Of a stretch of 64,000 bases of DNA, positions 24,717 to 34,603 are shown piece after piece. The position numbers and the translations under genes were made by a program. The notes beneath the pieces were generated by a model. The model made no database searches. It saw nothing but the letters and a program-made list of their open reading frames with translations, and had not been told where the DNA came from. The stretch covers positions 186,001 through 250,000 of the forward strand of contig NZ_SNUT01000003.1 in assembly GCF_012027615.1 (NCBI RefSeq), written 5' to 3'. Origin of the DNA: Thermococcus sp. 21S7. GTDB taxonomy: Archaea; Methanobacteriota_B; Thermococci; Thermococcales; Thermococcaceae. Every line of letters begins with the position of its first letter. Position 1 is the first letter of the stretch.

Positions 24717-26555
24717 TCACGTGAGACCTATGAAAGAGTACCTCTGTTTGGTTATCACGTTGGCGAGGACTATGGCTATAATCTGCACCGTCATGAGGAA
24801 GACGCCGAGCGCGGCTGCTAGATTAGCGCTTCCAACGGCACTCGTCATCAGCTCGACCATTCTGGCGGTTATCGGGTAGTACTCGGGGTTTATTGAACCA
24901 AGGGTGATGCCGACGCTGGTCTCGCTCATGCAGTATACGAAGCTCAGCATCGCTCCGCCCAAGAGGTTCAGGAGTATCAGGGGTATGAGGATTCCGGTTA
25001 ACGCCTTCCACCTTCCGGCGCCGAGGTTGAGCGCCGCCTCCTCAAGGGACACGTGAACCTGCTGGATTCCGGCGGAGATGGAGCGCGCCGCGAAGGGCAG
25101 ACGCCTTATGGAGTACGCCAGCACGAGAACCATCGCCGGGTTGAAGCCGAGCAGGTTGGTGGGGTCCAACGGGGTGTCGGGGAACACCTTGGCAAAGAAG
25201 AAGAAATAGCTCATGGCTATAACGATACCGGGAACCGCTATCGGGATCGTCGAGAGGCTGTCGAGGACCGGGCCGAGCTTGCTCTTCTTGAACCTGCTGG
25301 AGGCGTAGGATGCCGTGAGTGAGAGCAGGAGGATGACGATTATCGCCGCCGTCGAGTACATGACGCTGTTCATGATGACCCTCTCGATGTCGGGCTGGGT
25401 GATGATGCTCTGTATGTGGGCCGTCGTGAAGCCCTGCGGCCACGTTCCCGACCAGCTCTCGCTGAAGGCGAGGAGAACCACACCCACCTGCGGGAATATC
25501 GAGATGAGGAGCATCGGAATGACGACGAGGTAAATCAAAGCGGCCTGCCAGCCCTTGGGCTTGGCCACGCGCGGCTTCCACCTTCCGCCCTTGCTGAGCA
25601 TGGCGTACTGGCGCAGGCTGACGTACTTCCTGATGCCGAGGAACATCAGGATGGCGATGGTGAGCATTATGAGCGCGAGGGCGGCGAGCTGTGGACTGCC
25701 AACGTTGAAACCGCTCGTGAAGGCGCTGTAAATCTGGAAGGACATGAGCTTCCTGGCGAGCGGGTTGCCCTGGAAGACTATCGGTGCGGCGAGGTCTTCA
25801 AGGCTGAAAATGCCAACGAGGGTTGCACCGGCCGCTATTCCAGGAAGGGCAAGCGGGAACGTGACCGTCCTGAAAAGGTGGAACCTGCCGCTTCCAAGGT
25901 TCTCGGCCTGCTCCTCAAGGGTGGGGTCGATGTTTATGAAGCTCGCGTAGGCGTTGAGGTAGACGATGGGGTAGTACGTCATGGTCTGGGCCACTATGAC
26001 GCCGACCAGACCGTCGATAACGATTCTGTGCGGGAACAGGTGAAGGGTGTCGTAGAACAGCCAGTTGATGAGGCCGTTGGGGAGGAACATCTTCTTGACG
26101 ATGAAGACGTTGACGAACGGCGTGACGAGGAGGGGAACGAAGAGCAGAATTCTAACGATGTTCTTACCCGGAAAGTCGTAGCGGGCCATGACGAAGGCGA
26201 ATATAGTTCCGAGAATCGTCGTCAGTATCATAACGCTTATCGAGACGAGCAGGGAGTTCAGAATGACCCCAAAGTCAACTCCCTGGATGTAGTATATCTT
26301 CTCCCCGCTGGGCATGGTGATGAGCCTGTAGAACTCTCCCGTTGGTTTGCTGATGTAGTAGTCCGACGTCAGGATGCTGGTAAACCAGTGGAATGAGAAG
26401 TGACCGTTGTACTCGAAGGCCACCGCCAGCATCGTCACCACGGGAATTATCAGAAATGCCACCAGGTAGATGAGTGGAAACAGGAATGATGCCGTTACGA
26501 CAGGGTCGAAAATGGGCGTTCCGAAGAGATTCTCGCTCCACTTGCTAACCTTCAT
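24717..26555 (-). CDS. ABC importer permease, two fused membrane domains
   Basis: 612 residues with about 12 membrane segments. It contains two binding-protein-dependent permease modules, each with an EAA-type loop: EEQAENLGSGRFHLFRTVTFPLALPG in the first and EEAALNLGAGRWKALTGILIPL in the second. A single-chain double permease is the layout of FbpB/ThiP-like systems. ATG 26555 has GGAGGTTGAT as ribosome binding site. It has its own promoter, so receptor and permease are likely transcribed at different levels. Confidence 0.9.
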   Translation of the reverse strand: MKVSKWSENLFGTPIFDPVVTASFLFPLIYLVAFLIIPVVTMLAVAFEYNGHFSFHWFTSILTSDYYISKPTGEFYRLITMPSGEKIYYIQGVDFGVILNSLLVSISVMILTTILGTIFAFVMARYDFPGKNIVRILLFVPLLVTPFVNVFIVKKMFLPNGLINWLFYDTLHLFPHRIVIDGLVGVIVAQTMTYYPIVYLNAYASFINIDPTLEEQAENLGSGRFHLFRTVTFPLALPGIAAGATLVGIFSLEDLAAPIVFQGNPLARKLMSFQIYSAFTSGFNVGSPQLAALALIMLTIAILMFLGIRKYVSLRQYAMLSKGGRWKPRVAKPKGWQAALIYLVVIPMLLISIFPQVGVVLLAFSESWSGTWPQGFTTAHIQSIITQPDIERVIMNSVMYSTAAIIVILLLSLTASYASSRFKKSKLGPVLDSLSTIPIAVPGIVIAMSYFFFFAKVFPDTPLDPTNLLGFNPAMVLVLAYSIRRLPFAARSISAGIQQVHVSLEEAALNLGAGRWKALTGILIPLILLNLLGGAMLSFVYCMSETSVGITLGSINPEYYPITARMVELMTSAVGSANLAAALGVFLMTVQIIAIVLANVITKQRYSFIGLT

Positions 26556-26614
26556 CGAGCATCAACCTCCGTTGTTTTGAAGTACCCGTCACTCTGATTG
26601 GGTCGAGGTGGGGT

Positions 26615-26634
26615 CTATTTAAATATTTCCAAAA
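26615..26634 (-). promoter_or_regulatory. TATA promoter of the permease-ATPase operon
   Basis: Minus-strand GGAAATATTTAAATAGAC, about 65 nt upstream of ATG 26555. It explains part of the 164-nt gap after the receptor gene; the remainder is A/T-rich and holds nothing else I can recognise. Confidence 0.55.
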
Positions 26635-26719
26635 ATTTGTTGATTTACTGGCATCCAAAACGGGGGCAGGGATAGAAAAAATCTTCAGAAAAATATCAAA
26701 AAATGTGTAGATATCAAAT

Positions 26720-28159
26720 TCAGCCGGTCATGCTCTTGAGTTCCTGGAGAACCCTGTCGTACTTGTTTCCGGCGGCCTGGCGCCACTCCTGGACGAGCTG
26801 ATCCTGGAAGTTCCTGTCGCTGGTTATCTTGTTGTTTATCTTCTTGGCGTAGTCCTCGGTGAAGGTGACGGTCTGGCCGGTCTCGGGGTCCTTGAACTGT
26901 ATCGGAGCAGTGAGTTCATCCTTGAGCCGCTCGAACTGCTCCTTGGTTATCTTGCCGTCCTTATAGGCCCCCACTATGGCGACCCATGCGTCGTGAAGCT
27001 TCTGGTTGGGGTCAACGAGGGTGGCCTTGAAGTAGTACTGGAGTGCGCTGACGGTCTCAAGGGCGCGTTTGTCGTCGAACGGTATCCCCTTGGCGTTGAT
27101 GGCGTCCTGGTAGGCCTTCTTGAGGGCGGGCCTGACCTGGCCGTAGGTCTGTCCCTCGTGCTGGCCCTTGAATATGACGTCGGAGTAGGTCTTGGTTATC
27201 TTCATGTCAAAGATGTTCGGGTTGATGGGAAGCCTGTTGACGTCGGGGCTCATCCAGACGGCCTGGCCCTCGGTGAGGACCCAGTAGATGAAGGCCTGCG
27301 CCGCCTCCGGGTGCTGGGCGTTCTTGAGGAGCGCTATCGGGTCGCCGTTGATGATGCTCTCCCCCTTCGGGACTATGTACTGACAGTCAGGGTTCTGCTG
27401 CATGGCGGTGTAGCCGTAGAAGTCGATGGTGTTTCCAGCGGCAATCTCGCCGTTTATGACGGCATCCCTGACGGCGTCACTCTGCATGTATATCTTGGAG
27501 TTGGCCGCTATGAGGGTCATGATGCGCCAGCCCTGGTCCCAGCCGAAGGCCTGGACGATGATCTGGTAAATCCTCGTGTTGGACGTGCTCCTGGTCGGAT
27601 CGGCTATGCCGTACTGCGGCGGGTTGAGGGCCCACTGCTCGCTGGCAACGTCCTCCCACTTCTCCGGAACCGGGAGGTTCCACTTCTTGAGCTGGGCTTT
27701 GTTGATTGTGAATCCGAACGATGAGAGTGCGGCGGCTATCCAGTACACCTTGTCGCCTTCCTTTCTAATCATCGGCATTCCAGCGAGCTGGGTTGGAATC
27801 TGATTGCCCACGAGACCGAGAACCTTCTCATCGGTTATCGGCGCGAGGTAGCCGGCCTTGTAGAGGTCGTCGAAGAGGGTCGGACCTCCACCCCAGCCGA
27901 CGTCTGCGCCCTTCTCGATGTAGCTCGGCCAGAGGCTCTCAGGAACCTTGATGAACTTCAGGTCTTCGATGTGATACTGCTTCGCAATATCGCTCTTGAG
28001 GAACGCCTGCTTAGCCATGTACTGTATCGTTGCATCGTGTCTGGTGACGATGACAAGGGTTATGCCGCTGCTTTCGCCACCTCCGCTGCTAATGCAACCG
28101 CTGGCCACAACACTGATGGCAAGAAGCAGGATAAGACCAAAGGAGGCCCATTTTTTCAT
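26720..28159 (-). CDS. ABC importer extracellular solute-binding lipoprotein
   Basis: About 479 residues. A signal peptide ends at the lipobox-like sequence VVASGC, followed by a Ser/Gly linker (ISSGGGESSG), as in archaeal lipoproteins tethered outside the cell. The rest is a type II periplasmic-binding-protein fold (GITLVIVTRHDATIQYM, KGADVGWGGGPTLFDDL, NGEIAAGNTIDFYG, HPEAAQAFIYWVL). ATG 28159 follows GGGTGATAAGC. It is the receptor of the permease and ATPase encoded downstream. The insertions relative to typical iron receptors leave the ligand unassigned. Confidence 0.88.
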   Translation of the reverse strand: MKKWASFGLILLLAISVVASGCISSGGGESSGITLVIVTRHDATIQYMAKQAFLKSDIAKQYHIEDLKFIKVPESLWPSYIEKGADVGWGGGPTLFDDLYKAGYLAPITDEKVLGLVGNQIPTQLAGMPMIRKEGDKVYWIAAALSSFGFTINKAQLKKWNLPVPEKWEDVASEQWALNPPQYGIADPTRSTSNTRIYQIIVQAFGWDQGWRIMTLIAANSKIYMQSDAVRDAVINGEIAAGNTIDFYGYTAMQQNPDCQYIVPKGESIINGDPIALLKNAQHPEAAQAFIYWVLTEGQAVWMSPDVNRLPINPNIFDMKITKTYSDVIFKGQHEGQTYGQVRPALKKAYQDAINAKGIPFDDKRALETVSALQYYFKATLVDPNQKLHDAWVAIVGAYKDGKITKEQFERLKDELTAPIQFKDPETGQTVTFTEDYAKKINNKITSDRNFQDQLVQEWRQAAGNKYDRVLQELKSMTG

Positions 28160-28251
28160 GCTTATCACCCAGTTATGTTCAATCAGTGGAAGTTTCTCAA
28201 ACTCAATAAAAAATTAATGGTTCAAGGGGCTAAAGGAAAAGGAAGAAAGAT

Positions 28252-29295
28252 TCACCTCTTTCTCCTGTAGAGGGCAAGCGGTATGAGGGCAAGTCCAACG
28301 AGAACGGCCGGACCGCAGGTGCTTCCACCGCCCTCCTCCTTGCCGAGGTTCTGCTGGACGCTGATCGCCCAGTGGATGAAGTTGGTGACGAACTGCGGGC
28401 CGTCGAGTTTGACGCCGTGGTATTCCGGACTCCACATGGGCTCGTAACCGCCGTAGGGGGTCTCGCCGCTGACTATAAGCACGTTCTTCTTGTCCGGGAA
28501 GACCTCAACCGCCATGAGAGGGAACTGGCCAGTTGAACCGGCGGTGTAAGCCTGGGCCACCGGGTCAGTGTTCTCCACAATCTGACCGTCGCCGCTGCTG
28601 GTGACGATGACGTAAACGTTCTCAATCCCTCCCCCGCCGGGTATGGCCTTCCAGTTGCCGTCATCGTCAACGTAAGCGACGACGCCCGGCCCGTGGAAGA
28701 GAACCTTCCCACCGTTGGCAAGATCCTTGGTGAGCATGTCTTTCTCGGGGGTGTTAGCCTCCGGGTTAACGAGACCAACGACACGGTAGCCGGCTCCGGC
28801 GTTGCTGGTGGCGTCCTCCACCGAGCACTGGTCTAGTCTGAGGTGAACTCCAAGGGCGTCAAGTATGGAGTCAACATAGTCAATCTTGTCGCCGCTTCCG
28901 TAGTCGCTGTCGCCTGCAATCCAGAGGATTTTTCCGCCCTGGTTCCACCAGTCCTCCAAGGCCTTTATCTCATCGTTGCTGAAGGGCTGGCTGGGCTGTC
29001 CAATAATGAGAAAATCAACGTCCTTAAGAGCATCGGCGGTTATCTTCTCGCCGGCGCTCTGTATGCCAAGCTGATCCGCCAGAGAGGGATCACCGATGTA
29101 AACCCAGTTGACATCCGTTATAGTCTTGATCATTCCCTCGGCAAGGACGTTGCCGTTCTTGTCAGTCAACACTGCCAAGCCCTTGTCGCTTTCACCATGG
29201 GAGAGATCAACACCGACCGTGGTGGCGCCGGCCATGGCAAATCCAAACACTCCAAAGAAAACAAACACCGCGAGTATTACTGCAGCCTTCCTCAT
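28252..29295 (-). CDS. Secreted GATase-like-fold protein with CGP-CTERM tail
   Basis: 347 residues. Signal peptide 1-23, then an alpha/beta domain with a class-I-amidotransferase-like pattern (VDFLIIGQPSQPFSNDEIKALEDWWNQGGKILWIAGDSDYG) similar to DUF4350-type sensor domains. No catalytic Cys-His-Glu triad is evident. It ends with CGPAVLVGLALIPLALYRRKR, a CGP-CTERM anchor. It lies directly upstream of the ABC importer genes on the same strand and may be their surface partner, though it has its own start signals (GGTGATACC before ATG 29295). A similar alpha/beta layout occurs in the protein at 38574-39599. Confidence 0.75.
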   Translation of the reverse strand: MRKAAVILAVFVFFGVFGFAMAGATTVGVDLSHGESDKGLAVLTDKNGNVLAEGMIKTITDVNWVYIGDPSLADQLGIQSAGEKITADALKDVDFLIIGQPSQPFSNDEIKALEDWWNQGGKILWIAGDSDYGSGDKIDYVDSILDALGVHLRLDQCSVEDATSNAGAGYRVVGLVNPEANTPEKDMLTKDLANGGKVLFHGPGVVAYVDDDGNWKAIPGGGGIENVYVIVTSSGDGQIVENTDPVAQAYTAGSTGQFPLMAVEVFPDKKNVLIVSGETPYGGYEPMWSPEYHGVKLDGPQFVTNFIHWAISVQQNLGKEEGGGSTCGPAVLVGLALIPLALYRRKR

Positions 29296-29418
29296 GGTAT
29301 CACCGGGTTATTTAAGGCCCAGGAAGTTATAAATCTTGTGAATCTGAACTTTAACAGTCCGGAAAAACTTCCGTAAAGTCCTTAAAGGCTTATACCGTTC
29401 AGGCTTCAGGTGGTGAGT

Positions 29419-30546
29419 ATGGACATAGAGGGAAGGATAGAGCTCATTAAAAGAAAGCCCACGGAAGAACTTTTGACCGAGGAGAACCTCAGGCATCTGC
29501 TCGAAGTCGGCGTTCCAATGCAGCACTACATAGGATTTGAGATAAGCGGTTACATTCATCTGGGAACCGGTTTGATGGCAGGAGCGAAGATAGCCGACCT
29601 CCAGAAGGCTGGAATCAAGACGAGAATTTTCCTCGCCGACTGGCACAGCTGGATAAACGACAAGCTCGGAGGAGACCTTGAGGTCATCCAGAAGGTCGCG
29701 CTGAGCTACTTCAAGGAGGGCATGAAGCAGAGCATAAAGGTCATGGGCGGCGACCCCGACAGGGTCGAGTTCGTTCTGGCCAGCGAGATACTGGAGAAAG
29801 GCGACTACTGGCAGACCGTCATAGACATCTCCAAGAACGTCACCCTCGCGAGGATGATGCGCTCCATAACGATAATGGGCCGCCAGATGGGAGAGGCCAT
29901 AGACTTCGCCAAACTCATCTACCCGGCGATGCAGGTGGCGGACATCTTCTACCAGGGCGTTACCATAGCGCACGCCGGAATGGACCAGAGGAAGGCGCAC
30001 GTTATAGCGATTGAAGTTGCCCAGAAGCTGAAGTACCACGCTATAGAGCACAACGGCGAGAAGCTCAAGCCGGTCGCCCTGCACCACCACCTCCTGCTCG
30101 GCCTCCAGGAGCCGCCGGTCTGGCCGATTGAGAGCGAGGAGCAGTTCAAGGAGCTCAAGACCCAGATGAAGATGAGCAAGAGCAAGCCGTATTCGGCGGT
30201 CTTCATCCACGACAGCCCCGAGGAGATAAAGGGGAAGCTCAGGAAGGCATTCTGCCCGGCGAAGGAAGTCAGGTACAACCCCGTCCTCGACTGGGCGGAG
30301 TACATAATCTTCCGCGAGGAGCCGACCGAGTTCACCATCCACCGCCCTGCCAAGTTCGGTGGAGACGTCACCTACACCACTATCGAGGAGCTCAAGAGGG
30401 ACTTCGCGGAAGGAAAGCTCCACCCGCTCGACCTCAAGAACGCGGTCGCCGAATACCTCATCGAACTCCTCAAGCCGGTCAGGGACTACTTCGAGAAGAA
30501 CCCGGAGCCCCTTGAGCTGATGCGGGAGATAAAGATCACCCGCTGA
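29419..30546 (+). CDS. tyrS: Tyrosyl-tRNA synthetase
   Basis: About 375 residues, a class Ic synthetase close in layout to the archaeal TyrRS. The HIGH-type motif is GYIHLGT near residue 48; KMSKS appears as MKMSKSKP; and QVADIFYQGVTIAHAGMDQRKAH is the tyrosine-pocket region. The ending GDVTYTTIEELKRDF...HPLDLKNAVAEYLIELLKPVRDYF is typical of archaeal TyrRS. ATG 29419 directly follows GGTGGTGAG; a GTG at 29410 is in frame but lies inside that ribosome binding site. Confidence 0.92.
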   Translation: MDIEGRIELIKRKPTEELLTEENLRHLLEVGVPMQHYIGFEISGYIHLGTGLMAGAKIADLQKAGIKTRIFLADWHSWINDKLGGDLEVIQKVALSYFKEGMKQSIKVMGGDPDRVEFVLASEILEKGDYWQTVIDISKNVTLARMMRSITIMGRQMGEAIDFAKLIYPAMQVADIFYQGVTIAHAGMDQRKAHVIAIEVAQKLKYHAIEHNGEKLKPVALHHHLLLGLQEPPVWPIESEEQFKELKTQMKMSKSKPYSAVFIHDSPEEIKGKLRKAFCPAKEVRYNPVLDWAEYIIFREEPTEFTIHRPAKFGGDVTYTTIEELKRDFAEGKLHPLDLKNAVAEYLIELLKPVRDYFEKNPEPLELMREIKITR

Positions 30547-30578
30547 TTTTCCTTCCTTTGCCCCTTGCCGGTGATAGG

Positions 30579-31052
30579 ATGCCAGGGATTGACGAGAAGG
30601 ACAGGGAGATACTCAGAATCCTCAGAAAGGAGGGCAGGATAACCCTAACTGAGCTCGGAAAGCGCGTTGGCCTGTCCCCGGCGAGCGTGAAGAACAGGGT
30701 CGAAAAGCTGGAGAAGCTCGGGGCCATCAAGGGCTACTCCGCCGTTGTTGACCCGGCTTTCCTCGACGAATACGTTCAGGCGTTCTTTGAGCTCAAGCTT
30801 GCCATAGACGACCACACGGTCGACCCGATTCTGAGACGGGTCGCCGGGCTGGACGAGGTTCAGAGCCTCCACCGGCGCAGCGGCGAGAGGCAGATACTCG
30901 TGAGGGCGAGCTTCCACAACACCGACGAGGTTAAGGCCTTTGCCGGAAGGCTCAGACGGCTCTTCGGCAAAAACCTGGAGCGGGTTGAGGTTACACTCAT
31001 AATAGACACCTTCAAGGAGAACTGGGTGTCCTGTGAGAAGAGAAAACGCTGA
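30579..31052 (+). CDS. Lrp/AsnC family transcriptional regulator
   Basis: About 157 residues. The N-terminal helix-turn-helix is DEKDREILRILRKEGRITLTELGKRVGLSPASVKNRVEKLEKLGAI; the C-terminal half is a RAM/AsnC-like ligand and dimer domain (VQAFFELKLAID...VQSLHRRSGERQILVRASF). ATG 30579 has GGTGATAGG upstream. The regulated genes are not evident; it sits between tyrS and a helicase gene, 20 nt before the latter. Confidence 0.9.
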   Translation: MPGIDEKDREILRILRKEGRITLTELGKRVGLSPASVKNRVEKLEKLGAIKGYSAVVDPAFLDEYVQAFFELKLAIDDHTVDPILRRVAGLDEVQSLHRRSGERQILVRASFHNTDEVKAFAGRLRRLFGKNLERVEVTLIIDTFKENWVSCEKRKR

Positions 31053-31072
31053 GTGCCTGCGAGGGAGTGAGG

Positions 31073-33688
31073 ATGCTCTTCGTCGTGAGACCCGGGAGAA
31101 AGAAGAACGAGCTTGAGGCATTCTTCATCGAGAACGAGCCCGAAAAGCTCACCGCCATGAAGAACCTGAAGGCCGAGAGGATATACCGCTTCATAATGCG
31201 TGAGGGAAGGCTCTTCAAGGTTCTTGAGGGCAGCCAGTACCGCAACCCCAAGGAGATCGAGAAGCTCCTCCGCGGGGCCAGGATAGTCCTTGTGAACGCC
31301 GACGAGTGGGAGGACTACTTCAGGAGGAGGCTCCAGAACAAGCGCGTTGAGAAAGCCGAGCTCTGCCGCCTCTGCCTCCTCGACGGCAGAGTGACCGTCC
31401 TCACCGAAGGGAATCGCATTAAATACCACGGCGAGTACATCTGCGAGCGCTGTGCGGAGGACGAGCTGAAGAGGGAGCTCCGCTTCAGGTTCAGAAGCGT
31501 TGCCATGTTCGACCAGGCGAAGAAGCTCCTCGACAGGTTCAGGGACCTCGATAAAGTCCTCTACGCCTTCGACCCCCGCTTCGACCCGACGAGGCATCCC
31601 GAGATAACCAAGTGGGACGAGCTGAAGGCAAAGCACGTGCGCGTTGAGAAAATCCACCTCGACGAGCTCCCGCTTCCCGAGAAGTTTAAATCCGTTCTCA
31701 AGGCGGAAGGCGTTAACGAGCTCCTCCCGGTTCAGAGTTTGGCAATAAAGAACGGCCTCCTTGAGGGCGAGAGCCTCCTCGTGGTTTCCGCCACGGCGAG
31801 CGGCAAAACCCTCATCGGTGAGCTGGCCGGTGTCCCAAGGGCCATGAAAGGCAGGAAGATGCTCTTCCTCGTCCCCCTTGTCGCTCTGGCCAACCAGAAG
31901 TACGAGGACTTCAAGAGGAGGTATTCAAAGCTCGGCCTTCGTGTTGCCATTCGCGTTGGAATGAGCCGCATAAAAACCCGGGACGAGCTGATGGTCGTTG
32001 ACACGGGCATCGACGCGGACATTATAGTGGGAACCTACGAGGGTATAGACTACCTTCTCCGCGCCGGCAGGAAGATAGGGGACGTTGGAACCATCGTGAT
32101 AGACGAGATACACACCTTAGATGACGAGGAGCGCGGGCCGAGGCTGGACGGACTAATTGCGAGGCTGAGGAAGCTCTATCCGAGCGCGCAGTTCATCGGC
32201 CTCTCCGCAACCGTTGGAAACGCCGGTGAACTGGCGAAGGAACTTGGTCTGAAGCTGGTGCTCTACGACGAGAGACCGGTGGATTTGGAGAGGCACATAA
32301 TCATAGCGAGAAACGAGTCCGAGAAGTGGCGCCACATAGCGGTTCTCTGCCGGGCCGAGGCGATGAGGAAATCCCGGCAGGGCTACAAGGGGCAGACGAT
32401 AGTCTTCACATTCTCGCGCAAGAGGACGCACGAGCTTTCCGCCTACCTCACGAGCAAAGGGCTGAAAGCCAAGCCCTACCACTCCGGTCTGCCCTACAAA
32501 CAGAGGAAGCTCACCGAGATGGAGTTCCTGGCCCAGCGGTTGGACGTGGTCGTTACAACGGCGGCTTTGGGAGCCGGCGTTGACTTCCCCGCTTCGCAGG
32601 TGGTCTTCGAGAGCCTCGCCATGGGCAACAAGTGGCTGAGCGTGAGAGAGTTCCACCAGATGCTCGGAAGGGCAGGAAGGCCGCTCTACCACGAGAAGGG
32701 CAGGGTCTACCTCATCGTCGAGCCAGGAAGGAAGTATTCCGCCCAGATGGAAGGCTCCGAGGACGAAGTTGCCTTCAGGCTTTTGACCGCTCCAATTGAG
32801 CCCGTGATGGTGGAGTGGAGCGACGAGCTTGAGCAGGACAACGTTTTGGCCCATTCCTGCGTCTTCAACCGGCTCGACGTCATCGAGGATGTCCAGTCCA
32901 AATGCCTCGGCGCCAACCAGAGCGCGGAAAAGGTTCTCGAAAAGCTTGAGGAGCACGGCTTTGTCCGGCTTAAAGGGCCGTCCGTGGAGGTCACCCCCTA
33001 CGGAAGGGCCGTGAGCATGAGCTTCCTCCTACCCAAGGAGGCGTCCTCCATAAGGAACAACCTCGGGAAGAAGCCCGCCCGGTGGATATCCGTCAAGCTC
33101 CTGCCCTTCGAGAACCTCTACCTGAGCGGAACGCTCCAGAGGGAGCTTGAAGGTGCAGTGAGGGGAAGGCTGAGCGCCAACGTATTCTCGCCGAGCTTTT
33201 CAGCTATCCTTGAGGAGCTCGACAAGGTCATCCCGGAGCTCAGTCCTAACGCCGCCGAGAGGCTCTTCACGCTCTACCAGGAGTTCTTCATGTGCCCCGA
33301 GGAGGACTGCACGGACTACGCGATGGAGCGCGTCAGCAACATGATAATCGAGCTGAGGCGGAACGGTAAGCACCCGACCCAGATAGCGGAGCACTTCAGG
33401 AAGGTCTATGGCCTCATAGTCTATCCGGGAGACGTCTTCACGTGGCTCGACGGGGTCGTGAGGAAGCTTGAGGCGGTGGAGAGAATCGCGAGGGTCTTCC
33501 GCGTGAAAAGTGCCGAGGAAGAGGCAAAGGTTCTGAAGAGGGAGATCGAGGAGGGCAGAACGATACGCAGGGACCGCGGGGAGGAGAGAAGTTATCGGCG
33601 GCCTTCAAGCCGGGGAGACCAGAGGAAACCGGGGAGAGGAAACCCGGCCATGAGAAGGGCCGATAGAAGGGGGAAGAGGGTGGGCTGA
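31073..33688 (+). CDS. DEAD/DEAH-box (Ski2-like) helicase with N-terminal zinc finger
   Basis: About 871 residues. The N-terminal region (1-190) carries a CxxC...CxxC zinc-binding pair (CRLC and CERC). The helicase core follows: motif I SATASGKTLIG, motif II DEIH, motif III SATVG, the GAGVDFPASQVVFESLAMG region of motif V and motif VI QMLGRAGRP. A winged-helix/ratchet-like part comes after, and the C-terminal 35 residues are very basic (RRPSSRGDQRKPGRG...), a likely nucleic-acid-binding tail. The core is Ski2/Hel308-like; the zinc finger and the tail distinguish it from Hel308. It probably works on DNA repair or RNA processing; the substrate is unknown. Confidence 0.85.
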   Translation: MLFVVRPGRKKNELEAFFIENEPEKLTAMKNLKAERIYRFIMREGRLFKVLEGSQYRNPKEIEKLLRGARIVLVNADEWEDYFRRRLQNKRVEKAELCRLCLLDGRVTVLTEGNRIKYHGEYICERCAEDELKRELRFRFRSVAMFDQAKKLLDRFRDLDKVLYAFDPRFDPTRHPEITKWDELKAKHVRVEKIHLDELPLPEKFKSVLKAEGVNELLPVQSLAIKNGLLEGESLLVVSATASGKTLIGELAGVPRAMKGRKMLFLVPLVALANQKYEDFKRRYSKLGLRVAIRVGMSRIKTRDELMVVDTGIDADIIVGTYEGIDYLLRAGRKIGDVGTIVIDEIHTLDDEERGPRLDGLIARLRKLYPSAQFIGLSATVGNAGELAKELGLKLVLYDERPVDLERHIIIARNESEKWRHIAVLCRAEAMRKSRQGYKGQTIVFTFSRKRTHELSAYLTSKGLKAKPYHSGLPYKQRKLTEMEFLAQRLDVVVTTAALGAGVDFPASQVVFESLAMGNKWLSVREFHQMLGRAGRPLYHEKGRVYLIVEPGRKYSAQMEGSEDEVAFRLLTAPIEPVMVEWSDELEQDNVLAHSCVFNRLDVIEDVQSKCLGANQSAEKVLEKLEEHGFVRLKGPSVEVTPYGRAVSMSFLLPKEASSIRNNLGKKPARWISVKLLPFENLYLSGTLQRELEGAVRGRLSANVFSPSFSAILEELDKVIPELSPNAAERLFTLYQEFFMCPEEDCTDYAMERVSNMIIELRRNGKHPTQIAEHFRKVYGLIVYPGDVFTWLDGVVRKLEAVERIARVFRVKSAEEEAKVLKREIEEGRTIRRDRGEERSYRRPSSRGDQRKPGRGNPAMRRADRRGKRVG

Positions 33689-33691
33689 GGA

Positions 33692-34498
33692 TCAGCCCCC
33701 TATCTGAAGCACCAGCTGGGCCGGGTCCCTGATGGCCGGCCCCAGGCCGAGGACGTAAACCATGAGATACCAGAGCCTTCTTTCCTCTTCATCATCGACG
33801 AGCTTCTGAATGCCGTAGTAGACGACAATGAGGATGAGCGTTATCCATGGGTAGTAGAAGTACGCCCCGAAGTGCTGGACGAGGATGTTCTCCAGCCAGT
33901 GAACCTCGCGGTAGCCGTAGAAGTGTATGGCAACGACCGTTGAACCCATGTCGTAGAGGTGCGCCAAGACCGCGTAGAGGTAGAGCCTGTCAAAGGGTTT
34001 GTATTTGTATATCAGCAGCGCTGGTATCCATGAGATGAAAGTGTGAAGGAGCGTCAGTTCGTAGGGCTCCCAGCTCTTTGCGTGAGTGACCAGCAAATAG
34101 TTCGCCCACAGTGCCAGGAGTGCTCCCCAGCCGAAGGTCAGCTTCGGGTATGTCTTCAGCTTCGCGTCCAGAACTATGGCAGGCAGCATTATCAGGAAGG
34201 TCGTGAAGAAAATCCCCGGCGTGAGTATCAGGGGATTCTGGGGGAGTATGCCTCCATCGACGAGGGCTCTCACCGTGGAGCCGAAGACGACCATTAGTGT
34301 AACGGCCATGAAGAGCGTCCCATCGATTTTGATCTTGAGGGGTTTCAGTATATACTTATATGTATATATGGCACCGAAGCCGAGCATGAGTGCATACACG
34401 AGCGTGTTAATCGGGTTGTATCCGCTCCTGGTGAACATCGGCTCCCAGAAGTATTCGTACAGGAAACCCCACAGTTCGTTCCACAGTGATTCCAGCAT
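33692..34498 (-). CDS. DUF63 family membrane protein
   Basis: About 268 residues with seven or eight membrane segments, matching the archaeal DUF63 family: YNPINTLVYALMLGFGAIYTYKYIL near the N-terminus, and FDRLYLYAVLAHLYDMGSTVVAIHFYGYREVHWLEN in the middle with conserved Asp and His within the membrane. The function is unknown; such buried charged residues suggest an enzyme or transporter. ATG 34498 has GGGGGAG at a proper distance. The open frame upstream of it overlaps the divergent gene and is not expected to be translated. Confidence 0.8.
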   Translation of the reverse strand: MLESLWNELWGFLYEYFWEPMFTRSGYNPINTLVYALMLGFGAIYTYKYILKPLKIKIDGTLFMAVTLMVVFGSTVRALVDGGILPQNPLILTPGIFFTTFLIMLPAIVLDAKLKTYPKLTFGWGALLALWANYLLVTHAKSWEPYELTLLHTFISWIPALLIYKYKPFDRLYLYAVLAHLYDMGSTVVAIHFYGYREVHWLENILVQHFGAYFYYPWITLILIVVYYGIQKLVDDEEERRLWYLMVYVLGLGPAIRDPAQLVLQIGG

Positions 34499-34603
34499 CT
34501 TTCTCCCCCAGGGTGAGTCCCCCTCCCGGTTTAAAGGCCTTTTGGGAACAAAAAAAGAAAAGCTGATAAACGGTGAGATTTTAAAAATGCAGGGGGTGAG
34601 AGA

